The translations under genes were made by a program, and so were the position numbers. From the NCBI RefSeq assembly GCF_011421425.1, contig NZ_WPCW01000003.1:186001-250000 (forward strand): a stretch of 64,000 nucleotides of DNA. The letters are read 5' to 3'. Source of the stretch: Streptococcus catagoni (lineage in GTDB: Bacteria > Bacillota > Bacilli > Lactobacillales > Streptococcaceae). The notes beneath the pieces are model-generated. The model searched no databases. It saw only the letters and a program-made list of their open reading frames with translations, and was not told where the DNA came from. How positions within the stretch are numbered: the first letter of the stretch is position 1; the number at the start of each line of letters is the position of its first letter. Shown here one piece after another: positions 35,947-46,118 of the stretch.

Positions 35947-35982
35947 TATTTTTTCTCTTTTCATTTTTTTGATTTCAGAAAT

Positions 35983-36012
35983 ACAAACATGGTGCTAAGG
36001 CACCATGTTTGT
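35983..36012 (-). terminator. Hairpin terminator after mltG
   Basis: ACAAACATGGTGC / GCACCATGTTTGT perfect 13-bp stem with a 4-nt loop. The U-tract is short, so some read-through into greA is possible. Confidence 0.75.
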
Positions 36013-36013
36013 T

Positions 36014-37702
36014 CTACTCAATTTGATTATTAACATATTTTTGGACATTTGCTGAATGTTCTTCATAGGTTTTAGCATAGTGAACTTCACCGCTGTGAAC
36101 ATTGGCAACGAAATATAGATAATCAGTATTTGCTGGTTTTACAGTTGCATCTATAGCAGATACTCCCGGACTGTCAACAGGTCCAGGCATAAGACCAGTA
36201 TGGGTATATATATTATAAGGAGATTTGATTGTCGTATCAATCCCTGCATCCTCAGCTAAGGTCGTCTTGTCTCCAAGTTTATCCATTGCATAAAGGATAG
36301 CGATGTTAGATTGTAGTGCCATACCATTATTCAGACGGTTATAAAAGACACTAGCAATATCACGCCTATCTTCATCAGTAGAACCTTCTTTTTCAACTAG
36401 GGAAGCTAGGGTTAGAACTTCATTAACTGTTTTTCCGCTGGCATTAATCTTATCATAGTAAGGAGCCAGGGTCGCATCTGTTGTTGCAAGCATTTCATCA
36501 ACAACATCTTTTATAGAAGATTCTTTGTAGTAATTATAGGTAGCTGGGAATAAGTAGCCCTCAAGCTGATATTTAGCTTCTGACTTTTTAGGTATGCTTG
36601 ATAAAAGACGTGGATACTTTTTGACCATTTCCTTGATAAAGGCGTCATCTTCTATTGTATCTAAGAATTCTTTTGACTTAAATGGCGTCTTATCTTTACT
36701 TGATTTTGTATTAGCATTATCTTGAACAGCTTTTGCTATTTGTCTAATAGTGTAACCTTCAGGGATTAATATCTTGCCTAAAACTGGTTTTGTAGGCTGG
36801 GCAGTTCCCCCTCTTTGTAAGGTTTTAGCAATTTCTTCCAAGGACATGCTCTTTTGCAAGTTATAATAACCACTTTGGAAATTAGTATAGTTTTTAAATT
36901 TTGTATAAAAATTAAAAACGGTACTGCTCTTTATAAGGCCCTTTTCTTCAAGTACCTGTCCAATGATTTTATTACCAGAACCTGCTGGTATTTCCACTTG
37001 TACAAATCGATCATCTTTTTGATTTACTGGATTAATGGCACGATAGACAAACAATGTTCCTATCAGAGCAACTAAAAGTAAGATTAACAAAAGAGATGAG
37101 ATCAGTATTGTCGAAATTTTCTTTGCCATTCGGTCTGCCCTTTGTCGTTTCAAGTGATTATTTCGCACGAAGTCCCTTTGTAAAGTTGCTGTTTTGGGCT
37201 GGTCACTAGCATTTTGACCCTGGTCTTCCTTATTAGAAGCTTGTTCTTCTTTTTTCCTTTGGCTTATAGTCATTTCTTCTGTCTCTGACTCAGTCAAGTT
37301 GATAGGGGTAAAGGCAATGGTCTTCGAATAATCAATGTCATCTTGCTTACTTGTCCATTCAGAGACAAAAGGCTTGCTGTCACTGTTAGGATCTGTTGAG
37401 GTTTCGCTAAAAGCGCTTTTTTTATCAGCTTTTTCAGGTCTGCCTGATTTTCTAGGATTTAAAGGGGAATAGGAGTTTGAGATTTCTTGCTGATACTCTT
37501 TATAAAGTTGAACAGTCTTTTGAGCAGCTTCTCTAGCTTCTATCTGCTTTAGACGTAATTCTTCTTCCTTTAAATCTTGTCGAAGAAGCTCTTCCTCTTT
37601 TTCTTTTCGAATGTGATTAGCTCTTTCCAACTCAGCCAAAATTTGCTCTTTAAAACTTAATTTTTGCTGAGCCTTTCGCTCATCATCTCTAAAATCGGTC
37701 AA
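36014..37702 (-). CDS. mltG: Endolytic murein transglycosylase MltG
   Basis: Cuts nascent peptidoglycan glycan strands and acts with the peripheral elongation machinery in streptococci. The 562-residue protein has a long charged cytoplasmic N-terminus (about 1-190, coiled-coil-like KEEELLRQDLKEEELR), one transmembrane helix (about 194-220, ISTILISSLLLILLLVALIG), a LysM-like region and the YceG domain. The catalytic Glu lies in LASLVEKEGS (about 430), with LMPGPVDSPG and TDYLYFVAN downstream. The extended N-terminus is typical of streptococci and a likely site for StkP phosphorylation. Confidence 0.95.
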   Translation of the reverse strand: MTDFRDDERKAQQKLSFKEQILAELERANHIRKEKEEELLRQDLKEEELRLKQIEAREAAQKTVQLYKEYQQEISNSYSPLNPRKSGRPEKADKKSAFSETSTDPNSDSKPFVSEWTSKQDDIDYSKTIAFTPINLTESETEEMTISQRKKEEQASNKEDQGQNASDQPKTATLQRDFVRNNHLKRQRADRMAKKISTILISSLLLILLLVALIGTLFVYRAINPVNQKDDRFVQVEIPAGSGNKIIGQVLEEKGLIKSSTVFNFYTKFKNYTNFQSGYYNLQKSMSLEEIAKTLQRGGTAQPTKPVLGKILIPEGYTIRQIAKAVQDNANTKSSKDKTPFKSKEFLDTIEDDAFIKEMVKKYPRLLSSIPKKSEAKYQLEGYLFPATYNYYKESSIKDVVDEMLATTDATLAPYYDKINASGKTVNEVLTLASLVEKEGSTDEDRRDIASVFYNRLNNGMALQSNIAILYAMDKLGDKTTLAEDAGIDTTIKSPYNIYTHTGLMPGPVDSPGVSAIDATVKPANTDYLYFVANVHSGEVHYAKTYEEHSANVQKYVNNQIE

Positions 37703-37796
37703 GGTGATTCCTCCTAAACATAATCAAACGCAATTATAACTTAAAAAGGTGATAAAAGCAATAATCTGGTCGATTTGTTACTCATATGTAATAAAA

Positions 37797-38300
37797 TTAC
37801 ATTTTTTGCTCCTTTTCTGGATTTTTCCATAGCATATCATACCAGACAGCCCCTCCATGCTTGGATGTAGACAATCCGAGATTAGTAAAATTATTCATTT
37901 CATAGTAAGGTATCAAATAATCATGGCAGGTTAGGACAATGCCCAAGCGTCCTTGGCAAATAGCCAAATCCTTCATAGCTGCTATCAGTGCTGTTCCCAG
38001 CCCTTGTTTATGGAAGTCTTTATGGACAGACAAGCTGGTAATTGCTATATAGCCAGATTCTTTTTGATTGGGCGAAATACTGTGAAAGAGACTATCTTCT
38101 AGAAGGGGCTGGTCAACTACTGGACCCTCTATATAGGCTACAACTTTCTCATCTATGCAAGCAACTAAAAAGGTGTCTGCAATAAGTCTGGTTCTTTCTT
38201 CAATAGCTTCAGCTGTCGCTGCCTCCCCATCCACAAAATTATCTTTTTCAATACGATAAATATCTTCCCAATCTTTTTGTTGAACATTTCTAATTAACAT
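37797..38300 (-). CDS. GNAT family N-acetyltransferase
   Basis: A 167-residue acetyltransferase. The acetyl-CoA-binding motif A reads ITSLSVHKDFHKQGLGTALIAAM (key residues QGLGTA), and CHDYLIPYYEMNNF is the motif B region. Overall it resembles arylalkylamine-type GNATs. The substrate is unknown. GGGGG precedes the ATG. It lies 48 nt after murC, with a hairpin between, and may be partly co-transcribed with it. Confidence 0.88.
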   Translation of the reverse strand: MLIRNVQQKDWEDIYRIEKDNFVDGEAATAEAIEERTRLIADTFLVACIDEKVVAYIEGPVVDQPLLEDSLFHSISPNQKESGYIAITSLSVHKDFHKQGLGTALIAAMKDLAICQGRLGIVLTCHDYLIPYYEMNNFTNLGLSTSKHGGAVWYDMLWKNPEKEQKM

Positions 38301-38322
38301 AGGATAACCCCCTTACGACGAG

Positions 38323-38342
38323 AAAACCTGCCTAAGGCAGGA
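38323..38342 (-). terminator. Short hairpin after murC
   Basis: CCTGCC-TTA-GGCAGG perfect stem followed by UUUU on the minus strand; probably a partial terminator before the GNAT gene. Confidence 0.6.
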
Positions 38343-38348
38343 AATTTA

Positions 38349-39680
38349 CTATTGATTATTTTTTGTTAAGTTAGCTAAGAGTTCTTCAAAGGAACGTTCG
38401 TACAATTGAATGTCTCCTGCTCCCATAAAGACATAGACTGCGTCTTCATGGTCTAATAAAGGGGACACATTTTCCACTGTAATCACTTTTGAAGATTTTA
38501 TAATTTTTTCTTTCAGGTCTTCAACTTTTACATCACCGTGGTCAACCTCTCTGGCTGAGCCATAGATCTGAGCCAGATAGACACTGTCAGCCTCGTTCAA
38601 GGCCTGTGCAAACTCATCCAGCAGAGCGATTGTTCTTGTAAAAGTATGTGGTTGGAAAATAGCTACAATTTCTTTACTTGGGTACTTTTGCCTAGCAGCG
38701 TCAATTGTGGCCATAATCTCTGTTGGGTGATGAGCAAAATCGTCAATGATGATGGTCTCGTTGATAATTTTTTCAGTGAAGCGACGTTTTACTCCTGCAA
38801 AGGTCTTCATATGTTCAGCTACAAGCTTCATATCAATACCGGCTGTATATAAATTGGCAATGACTGCGGTAGCATTTAGAATATTGTGGCGGCCATATGC
38901 CGGAACATGAAAAGAACCAATGATTTGGCCTTCATGTTTGACATTGAAATCAGAGCCGTTTATGGTTCTGGTGATGTCGGCTGCAATAAAATCATTTCCT
39001 TCTTCAAAACCATAGTAATAAATAGGAGCATTGGCTTTAATTTGTCTCAGCTTAGGGTCCTCTCCGTAGACAAACAAGGCCTTTTTAACTTGTTTTGCAT
39101 ACTCATTAAAGGCGTTAAAGACATCTTCTAATCCAGTGAAATAATCAGGGTGGTCAAAGTCAATATTTGTAATGATAGAATACTCAGGATGGTAGGGCAT
39201 GAAATGACGTTCATACTCGTCAGATTCAAATACAAAGTATTGGGCATTTGCCGATCCTCTTCCTGTACCATCACCAATCAGGTAAGAAGTATCTGTGATG
39301 TTCTTCATAACATGGGAAAGTAAACCAGTTGTTGAGGTTTTCCCATGTGCACCAGCCACACCAAAACTGGTGAACTGTTTCATAAAATCACCTAAAAATT
39401 CATGATAGCGTTTAAAAGGAATCTTATTTTGAATAGCAAAAGCAAGTTCTTCATTATTATCTTCACGAAAGGCATTTCCTGCAATGATTTCCATTCCTTC
39501 AGAAATATTATCTGGACTGAATGCTTTAACTTCAATGCCGGCTTGCTCTAAACCTCTTTGTGTAAAGTAATATTTTTCGACATCGCTTCCTTGAACCTTA
39601 TGTCCCATTTGGTGCAACATAAGTGCCAAGGCACTCATTCCAGATCCTTTAATTCCAATAAAATGATAGGTTTTTGACAT
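38349..39680 (-). CDS. murC: UDP-N-acetylmuramate--L-alanine ligase
   Basis: Adds L-alanine to UDP-MurNAc, the first step of stem-peptide assembly. The 443-residue protein has the N-domain [13 protein letters not shown], the P-loop [13 protein letters not shown] (about 108-120), [18 protein letters not shown] and [10 protein letters not shown] with the Mur-ligase His, and [18 protein letters not shown] precedes the ATG. It follows a disordered hypothetical gene by 36 nt on the same strand. Confidence 0.97.
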   Translation of the reverse strand: MSKTYHFIGIKGSGMSALALMLHQMGHKVQGSDVEKYYFTQRGLEQAGIEVKAFSPDNISEGMEIIAGNAFREDNNEELAFAIQNKIPFKRYHEFLGDFMKQFTSFGVAGAHGKTSTTGLLSHVMKNITDTSYLIGDGTGRGSANAQYFVFESDEYERHFMPYHPEYSIITNIDFDHPDYFTGLEDVFNAFNEYAKQVKKALFVYGEDPKLRQIKANAPIYYYGFEEGNDFIAADITRTINGSDFNVKHEGQIIGSFHVPAYGRHNILNATAVIANLYTAGIDMKLVAEHMKTFAGVKRRFTEKIINETIIIDDFAHHPTEIMATIDAARQKYPSKEIVAIFQPHTFTRTIALLDEFAQALNEADSVYLAQIYGSAREVDHGDVKVEDLKEKIIKSSKVITVENVSPLLDHEDAVYVFMGAGDIQLYERSFEELLANLTKNNQ

Positions 39681-39716
39681 TTTGACTCCTTTTTAACCCA
39701 AATCTTGTTCTTTATG

Positions 39717-40322
39717 TTAATTTTGTTCCTCAAGTCTTGTTAAATTCAACTCTTGAGCAATTGTTTTTTCTCTTTGCACTCGTGTTTCTTTATTATTGTA
39801 TATTTGACTGCGTTTAAGAAATTCGTAGCTATTTTTTTGATTTTTGTCTGCTGCTGCCTGCTTTGGTTCCTTATAATGTTTAGGAAGTTCCGCTAAGATA
39901 TAAGCATCCTGATGCAGTTTTTCTGTCAAGCGACTCCATTTATTGTCCCTCTTAGGGATCTTAGAGATCTCCTTCTTAGGTTCTTTAATCGTTTGACAAC
40001 TTGGCTTTCGATAAGTGGGCTTGGTAGAAAAAGACATTTCCTTGGCAATATGAGCTTGTCGTTTAGCCTTTAGGTCTTCTCGTGCTCGCTTGCGTGCCTC
40101 TTCAGCATAGCTACGCCCTTCGTCCTCTGCTGCTAGATGATTAGAAGGATTTTGGTTGTGAGATGTACTTTGGTCTTCCAATGCAATAGCAGTATAATCT
40201 TTGTCTTGATAAAAACCATGAATATTAGATATTAAATCTTCATTTTCATACAAGTACATTTTCCTTGGTAAGTCAATGATTGGCTCGTTGTCGGCAACCA
40301 GAGGAAATTGATGTTTAGTCAT
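39717..40322 (-). CDS. Hypothetical charged, largely disordered protein upstream of murC
   Basis: I do not recognise a family. The 201-residue protein has no signal or membrane segment. It starts TKHQFPLVADNEPIIDLPRK, then a low-complexity central part rich in Glu, Lys and Arg (EEARKRAREDLKAKRQAH, a likely helix around 70-95), and a Lys/Pro-rich stretch. The C-terminus is also helical and charged. AAAGG precedes the ATG. The place between an SNF2 helicase and murC is shared by related streptococci as far as I recall. A scaffold role near cell-wall synthesis would be a guess. Confidence 0.75.
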   Translation of the reverse strand: MTKHQFPLVADNEPIIDLPRKMYLYENEDLISNIHGFYQDKDYTAIALEDQSTSHNQNPSNHLAAEDEGRSYAEEARKRAREDLKAKRQAHIAKEMSFSTKPTYRKPSCQTIKEPKKEISKIPKRDNKWSRLTEKLHQDAYILAELPKHYKEPKQAAADKNQKNSYEFLKRSQIYNNKETRVQREKTIAQELNLTRLEEQN

Positions 40323-40432
40323 ATGATTTCTTACCTTTCCTTCTTATAGCATTCCCTATTATAAACTAAATACTCCTATTTTTCAAAGTATTCTTAGTAG
40401 AATAAGCCAGTTTTCCAAAGAAAACTGACTTT

Positions 40433-43400
40433 TTAATTATTCAAACCCAAAATTTCTTTGATTTCTTCAACAGACATGCTTGAATGGCTTTCATTACCAT
40501 CTAAGACGGTTGTCACCAAGTGGCGTTTAGATTCTTGCAGTTCTAGAATTTTCTCTTCAATGGTACCACGTGTGATCAGTCGGTAAACTTCGACATTTTC
40601 TTTCTGACCAAGCCTGTGTGCACGGCTAATGGCTTGCATTTCTACAGCAGGATTCCACCAAAGATCAATAAGAACCACTGTGTCAGCACCTGTTAGGTTC
40701 AAACCAACACCACCTGCCTTTAGAGAGATCAAAAAAGCATCCTTAGATCCGTTGTTAAAGGCTCTAGTCATCTCTTGGCGTTCATTGGCTGGTGTAGAAC
40801 CTGTGATTTTATAAGTACTTAGCCCCAGTTTTTCAAGTTCTTGGCCAGCAATATCTAGCATGCCGCGAAATTGAGAAAAGATTAGTGCCCTGTGGCCATT
40901 TTCTTTTATCTGTAACAAGAGAGTCTTAAGGCTGTCTAACTTTCCACTATTTCCATTGTAGTCCATGAAGAGACTAGGGGTATCACAAATCTGCCTTAGG
41001 CGTGTAATACCTGATAGGATTTCAATTTTTTGACGATTAATATCAGCATCAGAAGCATTCATTACTTTGTCTTGCATTTGACGCAGTTGGGCCAGATATA
41101 TGGCCTTTTGATTATCTGTCATCTCATTGGAGTAATTCATTTCAATCAAGTCTGGTAGCTCTGGCAAGACATCTTCTTTCCTTCTTCTCATGACAAAGGG
41201 CCTAATATAAAGAGCTACTTTTTTGGCGTCAAGTTTCAAAAATTCTTTTTTAGAAGGCAAGAGCCCTGGCAAAACTAATTGAAAGATGGACCAAATTTCA
41301 AGTAACTTATTCTCAATTGGTGTCCCTGACAGGGCAAAACAGTTTTTGGCATTAAAAGATCGTAAGTTTTGTGAGATTTTTGTCTGCGAGTTTTTAACAA
41401 CCTGTGCTTCATCTAATATCAGGTAATCATACTGGTATTTCATATAGCTATCACTGTCTTGTCTGAAGGATGAATAACTGGTGATGGTGACTTGGTGCCC
41501 TTCTTCAATCAATTGATCCCTAACTTGTTTTAAACCGTAGGAAACCACGGTGTCAATCTGTGGCGCAAAGCGTTCAAACTCATCAGACCAATTGTATAAT
41601 AGGCTGGAGGGTGATAATATTAGCACTTTAGAATCTTTTTTAAGCTTACTGGTGAGAAAGGCAATGGTTTGGAGGGTCTTTCCTAGTCCCATATCATCAG
41701 CTAGCACCCCACCAAAGCCATATTTGTCAAGCATTGACATCCACTTAAGACCATGGTATTGGTAATCTCTAATTTTGGCATTGATTGCCAAAGGAGGCAA
41801 GAGAAAATTCTCAGGATGATTCAGGTCAGAGACCAGTTGTTCTAGTTCTTTTGAAAAGTGAACCTTATCCATATTTGAAAACAGATGAGAAAGTTGCAGA
41901 GTAGCTACTCCATCCAGCTGTAAATGCCCTTGACTAGTCTGCTTAGCCCTTAAATGTTGAAGGGTCTGGCTGATTTTTTGCGTTTCATCATCAAAAAGAA
42001 CAAGCTTTCCCTTTTTACTCACAAAATAAGGTTCATTATCAAACAAGGCCTTTAAAGCATCATCAATATCATTTTCAAAAACCTTGGAAAAATCAAAAGA
42101 AATATCTAAAAGGTTGCCATTTTTTCGAATATCTATATGAGGGGCTTCTGAAAATTTTAAGGCTTCCACTTCTTCTGAAAGAACCACCTTCCCTAAGCTT
42201 TCAAAATAAGGAATGGCTTTGGTGAAAAATTCATAGATATCATGGGGATCAGAAATGATCTTAGAGCTTTTAAAATGAGGGGTAAAGCCGTAGTAAGACA
42301 GAGCTCGGTAGATCTTTTCTTCTTTTTTAAAGTGGCTAGCAAAGGGCAGATGATCTAGAGTAGACTTGTCAGTAACCTGGACAGAACCATAATCAAATAG
42401 TAATTGCAGGCTTATATTTTCTTGGTTTTTTAACTCAAAGAAAAAACTGACCTCAAAATCTCTAATGTGAAAACTCTTAGGCGCACTGACCTGACCTATT
42501 TCTTGAAAATCCAAGAGACTAGCTGCCAGTTTAGCCTGATCATCTAAATCGAAATGAATATGCTTTTCCAAATCTGCTGCTATTGGAAGGCTTCTAATAG
42601 CAGTCACTAATTTCTGTTGTTTCAAGTTCAGATGGTAAAAGGTATCACGGTAGAGGAGGAATTCATTGTTGAAAAGAAATTGCAGAGCTTTTTCTTTGAT
42701 ATGCAACTCTATGAACTTGCGATGAACTTCAACTATGAATTGAAAGAGCTTGTCCTCTTTTTCAATAGGCTTTACAAATACCCTTGAAAAGCTTTGATTA
42801 TAACCTTCAAATAAAAAGTCTGAGAGATCAGTTAAAAGGTGGATGCCCTCTTCAAAGAAACCAACTGGCAAGGTCAAATGCCGATTATGGTTAGGAAAAA
42901 TAAAATCATGATCCACCTTGTCTGTATCTGGTGATAGGCGCCACAAAAAACGTATCAATTCTTGGCTGGCTTGATCAAAAAGCAATAAGGACAATTGCTC
43001 ATAATAGTTCTTACCAATTTGATAATAGCCTTCTTTTTTAACTACATTAATAAAACCTCTGATATCACGGATGATATAGGATCTGTCATCAGGCAGACGT
43101 TTGATTTTCAAGGTCCACCAAAAATCAGAAGAAAAAGGACTTCTAGCACCTGATGCTGATAATTGATAGAGAGTCCTGTCATCTTCATTGACCTTTAGCG
43201 TATCAAGAAAGAGGCTTCCAAAGGAAGTCATTTTTTCTGTTTCTTTATTCTTTTCTTTTTGATGTGAAAAAATGTCAGCAATTTCTTTTCCTTCTGGATC
43301 ATTTTTCAAAAAATGTTCTAGGGCTGCTATATGTTGACAGTAATGTTTGGTCTTAAAAAAATCGCACTGACAGTTTATCTGTTCGTCACTGCTACCATAG

Positions 43401-43525
43401 CTTATTTTTTGGGAAGCGACTTCTGCTTCAATGACTGTTTCCTTTTTGTCTATGATAGCTACTAATCCTTCATTATAAAGTTCAATTCCTTGATTTCGAA
43501 TACGTCCTGGAATTAATCTGGCCAT
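40433..43525 (-). CDS. SNF2-family helicase with SWIM zinc finger
   Basis: A 1030-residue Swi2/Snf2-type ATPase. The N-terminus has a SWIM zinc finger, INCQCDFF and HYCQHIAAL (CxC...CxH, about 50-70). A large bacterial SNF2-associated domain follows (about 100-550). The motor carries LADDMGLGKTLQTI (motif I), LILDEAQ (II), LSGTPIEN (III), and in the second lobe FSQFRGML, GGVGLNLTGAD and ISRAHRLGQ (VI). It probably translocates on double-stranded DNA and remodels protein-DNA contacts. The target is unknown. GGGAG precedes the ATG. Confidence 0.94.
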   Translation of the reverse strand: MARLIPGRIRNQGIELYNEGLVAIIDKKETVIEAEVASQKISYGSSDEQINCQCDFFKTKHYCQHIAALEHFLKNDPEGKEIADIFSHQKEKNKETEKMTSFGSLFLDTLKVNEDDRTLYQLSASGARSPFSSDFWWTLKIKRLPDDRSYIIRDIRGFINVVKKEGYYQIGKNYYEQLSLLLFDQASQELIRFLWRLSPDTDKVDHDFIFPNHNRHLTLPVGFFEEGIHLLTDLSDFLFEGYNQSFSRVFVKPIEKEDKLFQFIVEVHRKFIELHIKEKALQFLFNNEFLLYRDTFYHLNLKQQKLVTAIRSLPIAADLEKHIHFDLDDQAKLAASLLDFQEIGQVSAPKSFHIRDFEVSFFFELKNQENISLQLLFDYGSVQVTDKSTLDHLPFASHFKKEEKIYRALSYYGFTPHFKSSKIISDPHDIYEFFTKAIPYFESLGKVVLSEEVEALKFSEAPHIDIRKNGNLLDISFDFSKVFENDIDDALKALFDNEPYFVSKKGKLVLFDDETQKISQTLQHLRAKQTSQGHLQLDGVATLQLSHLFSNMDKVHFSKELEQLVSDLNHPENFLLPPLAINAKIRDYQYHGLKWMSMLDKYGFGGVLADDMGLGKTLQTIAFLTSKLKKDSKVLILSPSSLLYNWSDEFERFAPQIDTVVSYGLKQVRDQLIEEGHQVTITSYSSFRQDSDSYMKYQYDYLILDEAQVVKNSQTKISQNLRSFNAKNCFALSGTPIENKLLEIWSIFQLVLPGLLPSKKEFLKLDAKKVALYIRPFVMRRRKEDVLPELPDLIEMNYSNEMTDNQKAIYLAQLRQMQDKVMNASDADINRQKIEILSGITRLRQICDTPSLFMDYNGNSGKLDSLKTLLLQIKENGHRALIFSQFRGMLDIAGQELEKLGLSTYKITGSTPANERQEMTRAFNNGSKDAFLISLKAGGVGLNLTGADTVVLIDLWWNPAVEMQAISRAHRLGQKENVEVYRLITRGTIEEKILELQESKRHLVTTVLDGNESHSSMSVEEIKEILGLNN

Positions 43526-43633
43526 ATGTCTCCCACCTTTTTGCTTATCTCATAATTATAGCAAAAATCCAATAAGTTTTCTCTCAAAAATCTGTTTTTT
43601 AAAAACATTTCCGATAGTTCATTTTTGTTCATT

Positions 43634-43664
43634 AAAAAACTGAAAATGAACAGTATTTTCAGTT
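43634..43664 (-). terminator. Distal terminator after der
   Basis: AACTGAAAAT / ATTTTCAGTT perfect 10-bp stem with a 7-nt loop, then a U-run on the minus strand. Confidence 0.8.
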
Positions 43665-43786
43665 TCAGAATTTATCATGAAATTTTCCAGATTAAAAGAG
43701 GCCTTCTCCTTTTAGCCATAGGTCATCAGCTTAATAGAACTCCTATACCCAGCTATCAGAATGGTATGAAATTCCAAAAAAGGGGT

Positions 43787-43818
43787 AAAAAAATTGAAGA
43801 AAAGAATCTTTTCTTCAA
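43787..43818 (-). terminator. Proximal terminator after der
   Basis: TTGAAGAAAAG / CTTTTCTTCAA perfect 11-bp stem with a 3-nt loop and seven U on the minus strand. Confidence 0.9.
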
Positions 43819-43850
43819 TCGGATTTATTAGAAAAGCTAATGCCTTTTAT

Positions 43851-45161
43851 CTATTTTCTCTTACGAGCAATCAAATGGATTGGTGTGCCTTCAAATACAA
43901 AGGCTGATCGTATTTGGTTCTCTAAGAAACGTAGATATGAGAAGTGCATCAACTCTTCTTCATTAACAAATACAATAAAAGTTGGAGGCTTGACAGATAC
44001 CTGCGTTGCGTAAAAAATCTTAAGCCTCTTACCCTTGTCGGTTGGCGTTGGATTAATAGCAATGGCATCCATAATAACATCATTTAAGACCGCAGAAGGA
44101 ATACGACGGTTTTGACTATCACTTATGCGCTTAATCAGTTCTGGTATCTTATTCAGTCTTTGCTTTGTCAGTGCGGAAACAAAGATAATAGGGGCATAGG
44201 AAAGAAATTGGAACTGATCTCTGATATCTGCTTCCCACTTAGCCACTGTGTGATTATCCTTAATAAGAGTATCCCACTTATTAACAACAATAACCATTCC
44301 CTTACCTGCTTCATGAGCAAAGCCAGCAATGCGTTTATCATACTCTCTGATGCCTTCTTCTGCATTGATAACTAGTAAGACAACATCAGAACGGTCAATA
44401 GCTCTCATGGCACGCATAACAGAATACTTTTCAGTATTTTCATAAACCTTACCAGATTTACGCATACCTGCAGTATCAATCATAGTATATTCTTGTCCGT
44501 CTGCGTCTGTAAAATTAGTATCAATGGCATCCCGTGTTGTCCCAGCTACTGGGCTAGCAATAACACGTTCTTCGCCTAAAATAGCATTAATCAGACTTGA
44601 CTTACCAACATTGGGGCGTCCAATTAAACTGAAACGAATAAGATTCTCATTTTCTTCAATCTCTTCCACTGGTAGTTTTTCAACTATGGCATCAAGGACA
44701 TCCCCTGTTCCGATACCATGGACAGAAGATACTGGAAGAGGCTCTCCTAGTCCCAGTGCGTAAAAATCATAAATATCATTACGCATTTCTGGATTATCCA
44801 CCTTATTAACAGCTAAGATCACTGGCTTTTCTGTCCTATAAAGCATCCTTGCCACATATTCATCTGCATCTGTAATACCTTCCTTGCCTGAAACGACAAA
44901 GACAATAACATCTGCTTCATCCATAGCAATCTGAGCCTGATGCTTAATTTGCTCCATAAAGGGAGCATCAACATCATCAATCCCACCTGTATCAATCAGT
45001 GAAAATTTTCTGTTCAGCCATTCTCCAGCTGTATAAATACGATCACGTGTAACACCTGCCACGTCCTCTACGATGGAAATGCGCTCTCCTGCAATTCGGT
45101 TAAATAGTGTAGACTTTCCAACATTAGGGCGTCCAACAATAGCAACTGTAGGTAAAACCAT
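43851..45161 (-). CDS. der: Ribosome biogenesis GTPase Der (EngA)
   Basis: Essential double-GTPase for 50S subunit assembly. The 436 residues contain two G domains: [11 protein letters not shown] (about 10-20), DTGGID and NKVD in the first; [11 protein letters not shown] (about 181-191), [10 protein letters not shown] and NKWD in the second. A KH-like C-terminal domain ends with [24 protein letters not shown] precedes the ATG. Last gene of the nrdR-dnaB-dnaI-der series. Confidence 0.98.
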   Translation of the reverse strand: MVLPTVAIVGRPNVGKSTLFNRIAGERISIVEDVAGVTRDRIYTAGEWLNRKFSLIDTGGIDDVDAPFMEQIKHQAQIAMDEADVIVFVVSGKEGITDADEYVARMLYRTEKPVILAVNKVDNPEMRNDIYDFYALGLGEPLPVSSVHGIGTGDVLDAIVEKLPVEEIEENENLIRFSLIGRPNVGKSSLINAILGEERVIASPVAGTTRDAIDTNFTDADGQEYTMIDTAGMRKSGKVYENTEKYSVMRAMRAIDRSDVVLLVINAEEGIREYDKRIAGFAHEAGKGMVIVVNKWDTLIKDNHTVAKWEADIRDQFQFLSYAPIIFVSALTKQRLNKIPELIKRISDSQNRRIPSAVLNDVIMDAIAINPTPTDKGKRLKIFYATQVSVKPPTFIVFVNEEELMHFSYLRFLENQIRSAFVFEGTPIHLIARKRK

Positions 45162-45215
45162 GATTCTCCTTTTTTGTGGGTATCTCTTGTCAGATACTCT
45201 TCTTAATTAATAGCA

Positions 45216-46118
45216 TTAGCGACGATTAGAACCTTCTAAATGAAATTCTTTAGCCAGGTAGCGCACGCGCTCCATAACACGTTTGGCCTGCCAAGTTTCG
45301 TCATTTCCCTTAATATTTGCCCATTTCTTCTCCAAGTCTGCAAAACTATAGTTTGAAGTGAAGAATGTGGGTAGGTCTTCAAGCATCCGATATTGTAGGA
45401 TGACTTGTAAAACTTCATCTCGAACCCAGGAAGTGGCCTGTTCAGCCCCGATATCATCTAATATTAATACGGGAACACTTTTAACAGCATCAATTTCTTC
45501 CTTGACCGAGCCAGTAGAAATAGCATTTTTAACATCGATCGTAAAGGTCGGAAAATGAAGGAGAGTTGTTGACACTCCTTTTTTCTCTGACAATTCTCTG
45601 GCCATTGCAGCCATAATGTAAGATTTGCCAATTCCCATATCTCCATAAAGATAGAGTCCCTTTTGTTCTGCTGTAGGATATTGTTCAACAAAATCCAAGA
45701 TTTCAGACAGAGCCTTCATTCTACTTGAACTATCAATATCAAAATCAGTCATACGTATATGACGATAAGATTTAGGCAGGTTGACCAGGTTAATACGATC
45801 TGAAATTTCAGCCTTTTTCTTAGCATCAATTAATTCCTGTGTTTCCAGATAGGAAACGTCAGCATAACCCTCATTCATCACTAAAATTGGGGCATAGCCT
45901 TTGGCACTATAAGTAGTATCTTGTGAATGGTATTTTTGTCTTTCAAGTAAGAACTGATTAAATTTTGACAGACTCAGATTGATTTGATCCTCAGTCAGAT
46001 GATGGTCAGAGATAAACTGTTTTACTTCTTGATCTAATAAGATTTTTTCAATAAGCTGATCAGACTTGGTACGGTTTATTTGACCAAGTTTTTGCATTGC
46101 GTCACCAATTTTCTCCAT
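45216..46118 (-). CDS. dnaI: Primosomal protein DnaI (helicase loader)
   Basis: Loads the replicative helicase DnaC at the origin and restart sites. The 300-residue AAA+ protein has an N-terminal helicase-binding region (about 1-110), Walker A LYGDMGIGKSYIMA (about 158-171) and Walker B VLILDDIGAE, with sensor 1 FFTSNYSF. It starts directly after the dnaB stop with GGTGG as ribosome site, so the initiation and loader proteins are coupled. Confidence 0.95.
   Translation of the reverse strand: MEKIGDAMQKLGQINRTKSDQLIEKILLDQEVKQFISDHHLTEDQINLSLSKFNQFLLERQKYHSQDTTYSAKGYAPILVMNEGYADVSYLETQELIDAKKKAEISDRINLVNLPKSYRHIRMTDFDIDSSSRMKALSEILDFVEQYPTAEQKGLYLYGDMGIGKSYIMAAMARELSEKKGVSTTLLHFPTFTIDVKNAISTGSVKEEIDAVKSVPVLILDDIGAEQATSWVRDEVLQVILQYRMLEDLPTFFTSNYSFADLEKKWANIKGNDETWQAKRVMERVRYLAKEFHLEGSNRR

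Larger units (their letters stand above)
43526..43850. other. 325-bp gap holding the SNF2 promoter and two der terminators
   Basis: Near the helicase start an extended -10 TG-C-TATAAT lies on the minus strand (about 43556-43564). Two minus-strand terminators lie further up. A 68-codon plus-strand frame (43625-43831) overlaps both hairpins, has no ribosome site and is not believed. Confidence 0.6.

Noticed and set aside
40404..40436. Terminator after the SNF2 gene
   Set aside because: The CCAGTTTTC/GAAAACTG hairpin has its T-run on the plus side only; not clearly functional for the minus-strand gene.
43625..43831. 68-codon plus-strand frame between der and the SNF2 gene
   Set aside because: Overlaps two terminator hairpins, has no ribosome site and no family-like sequence.
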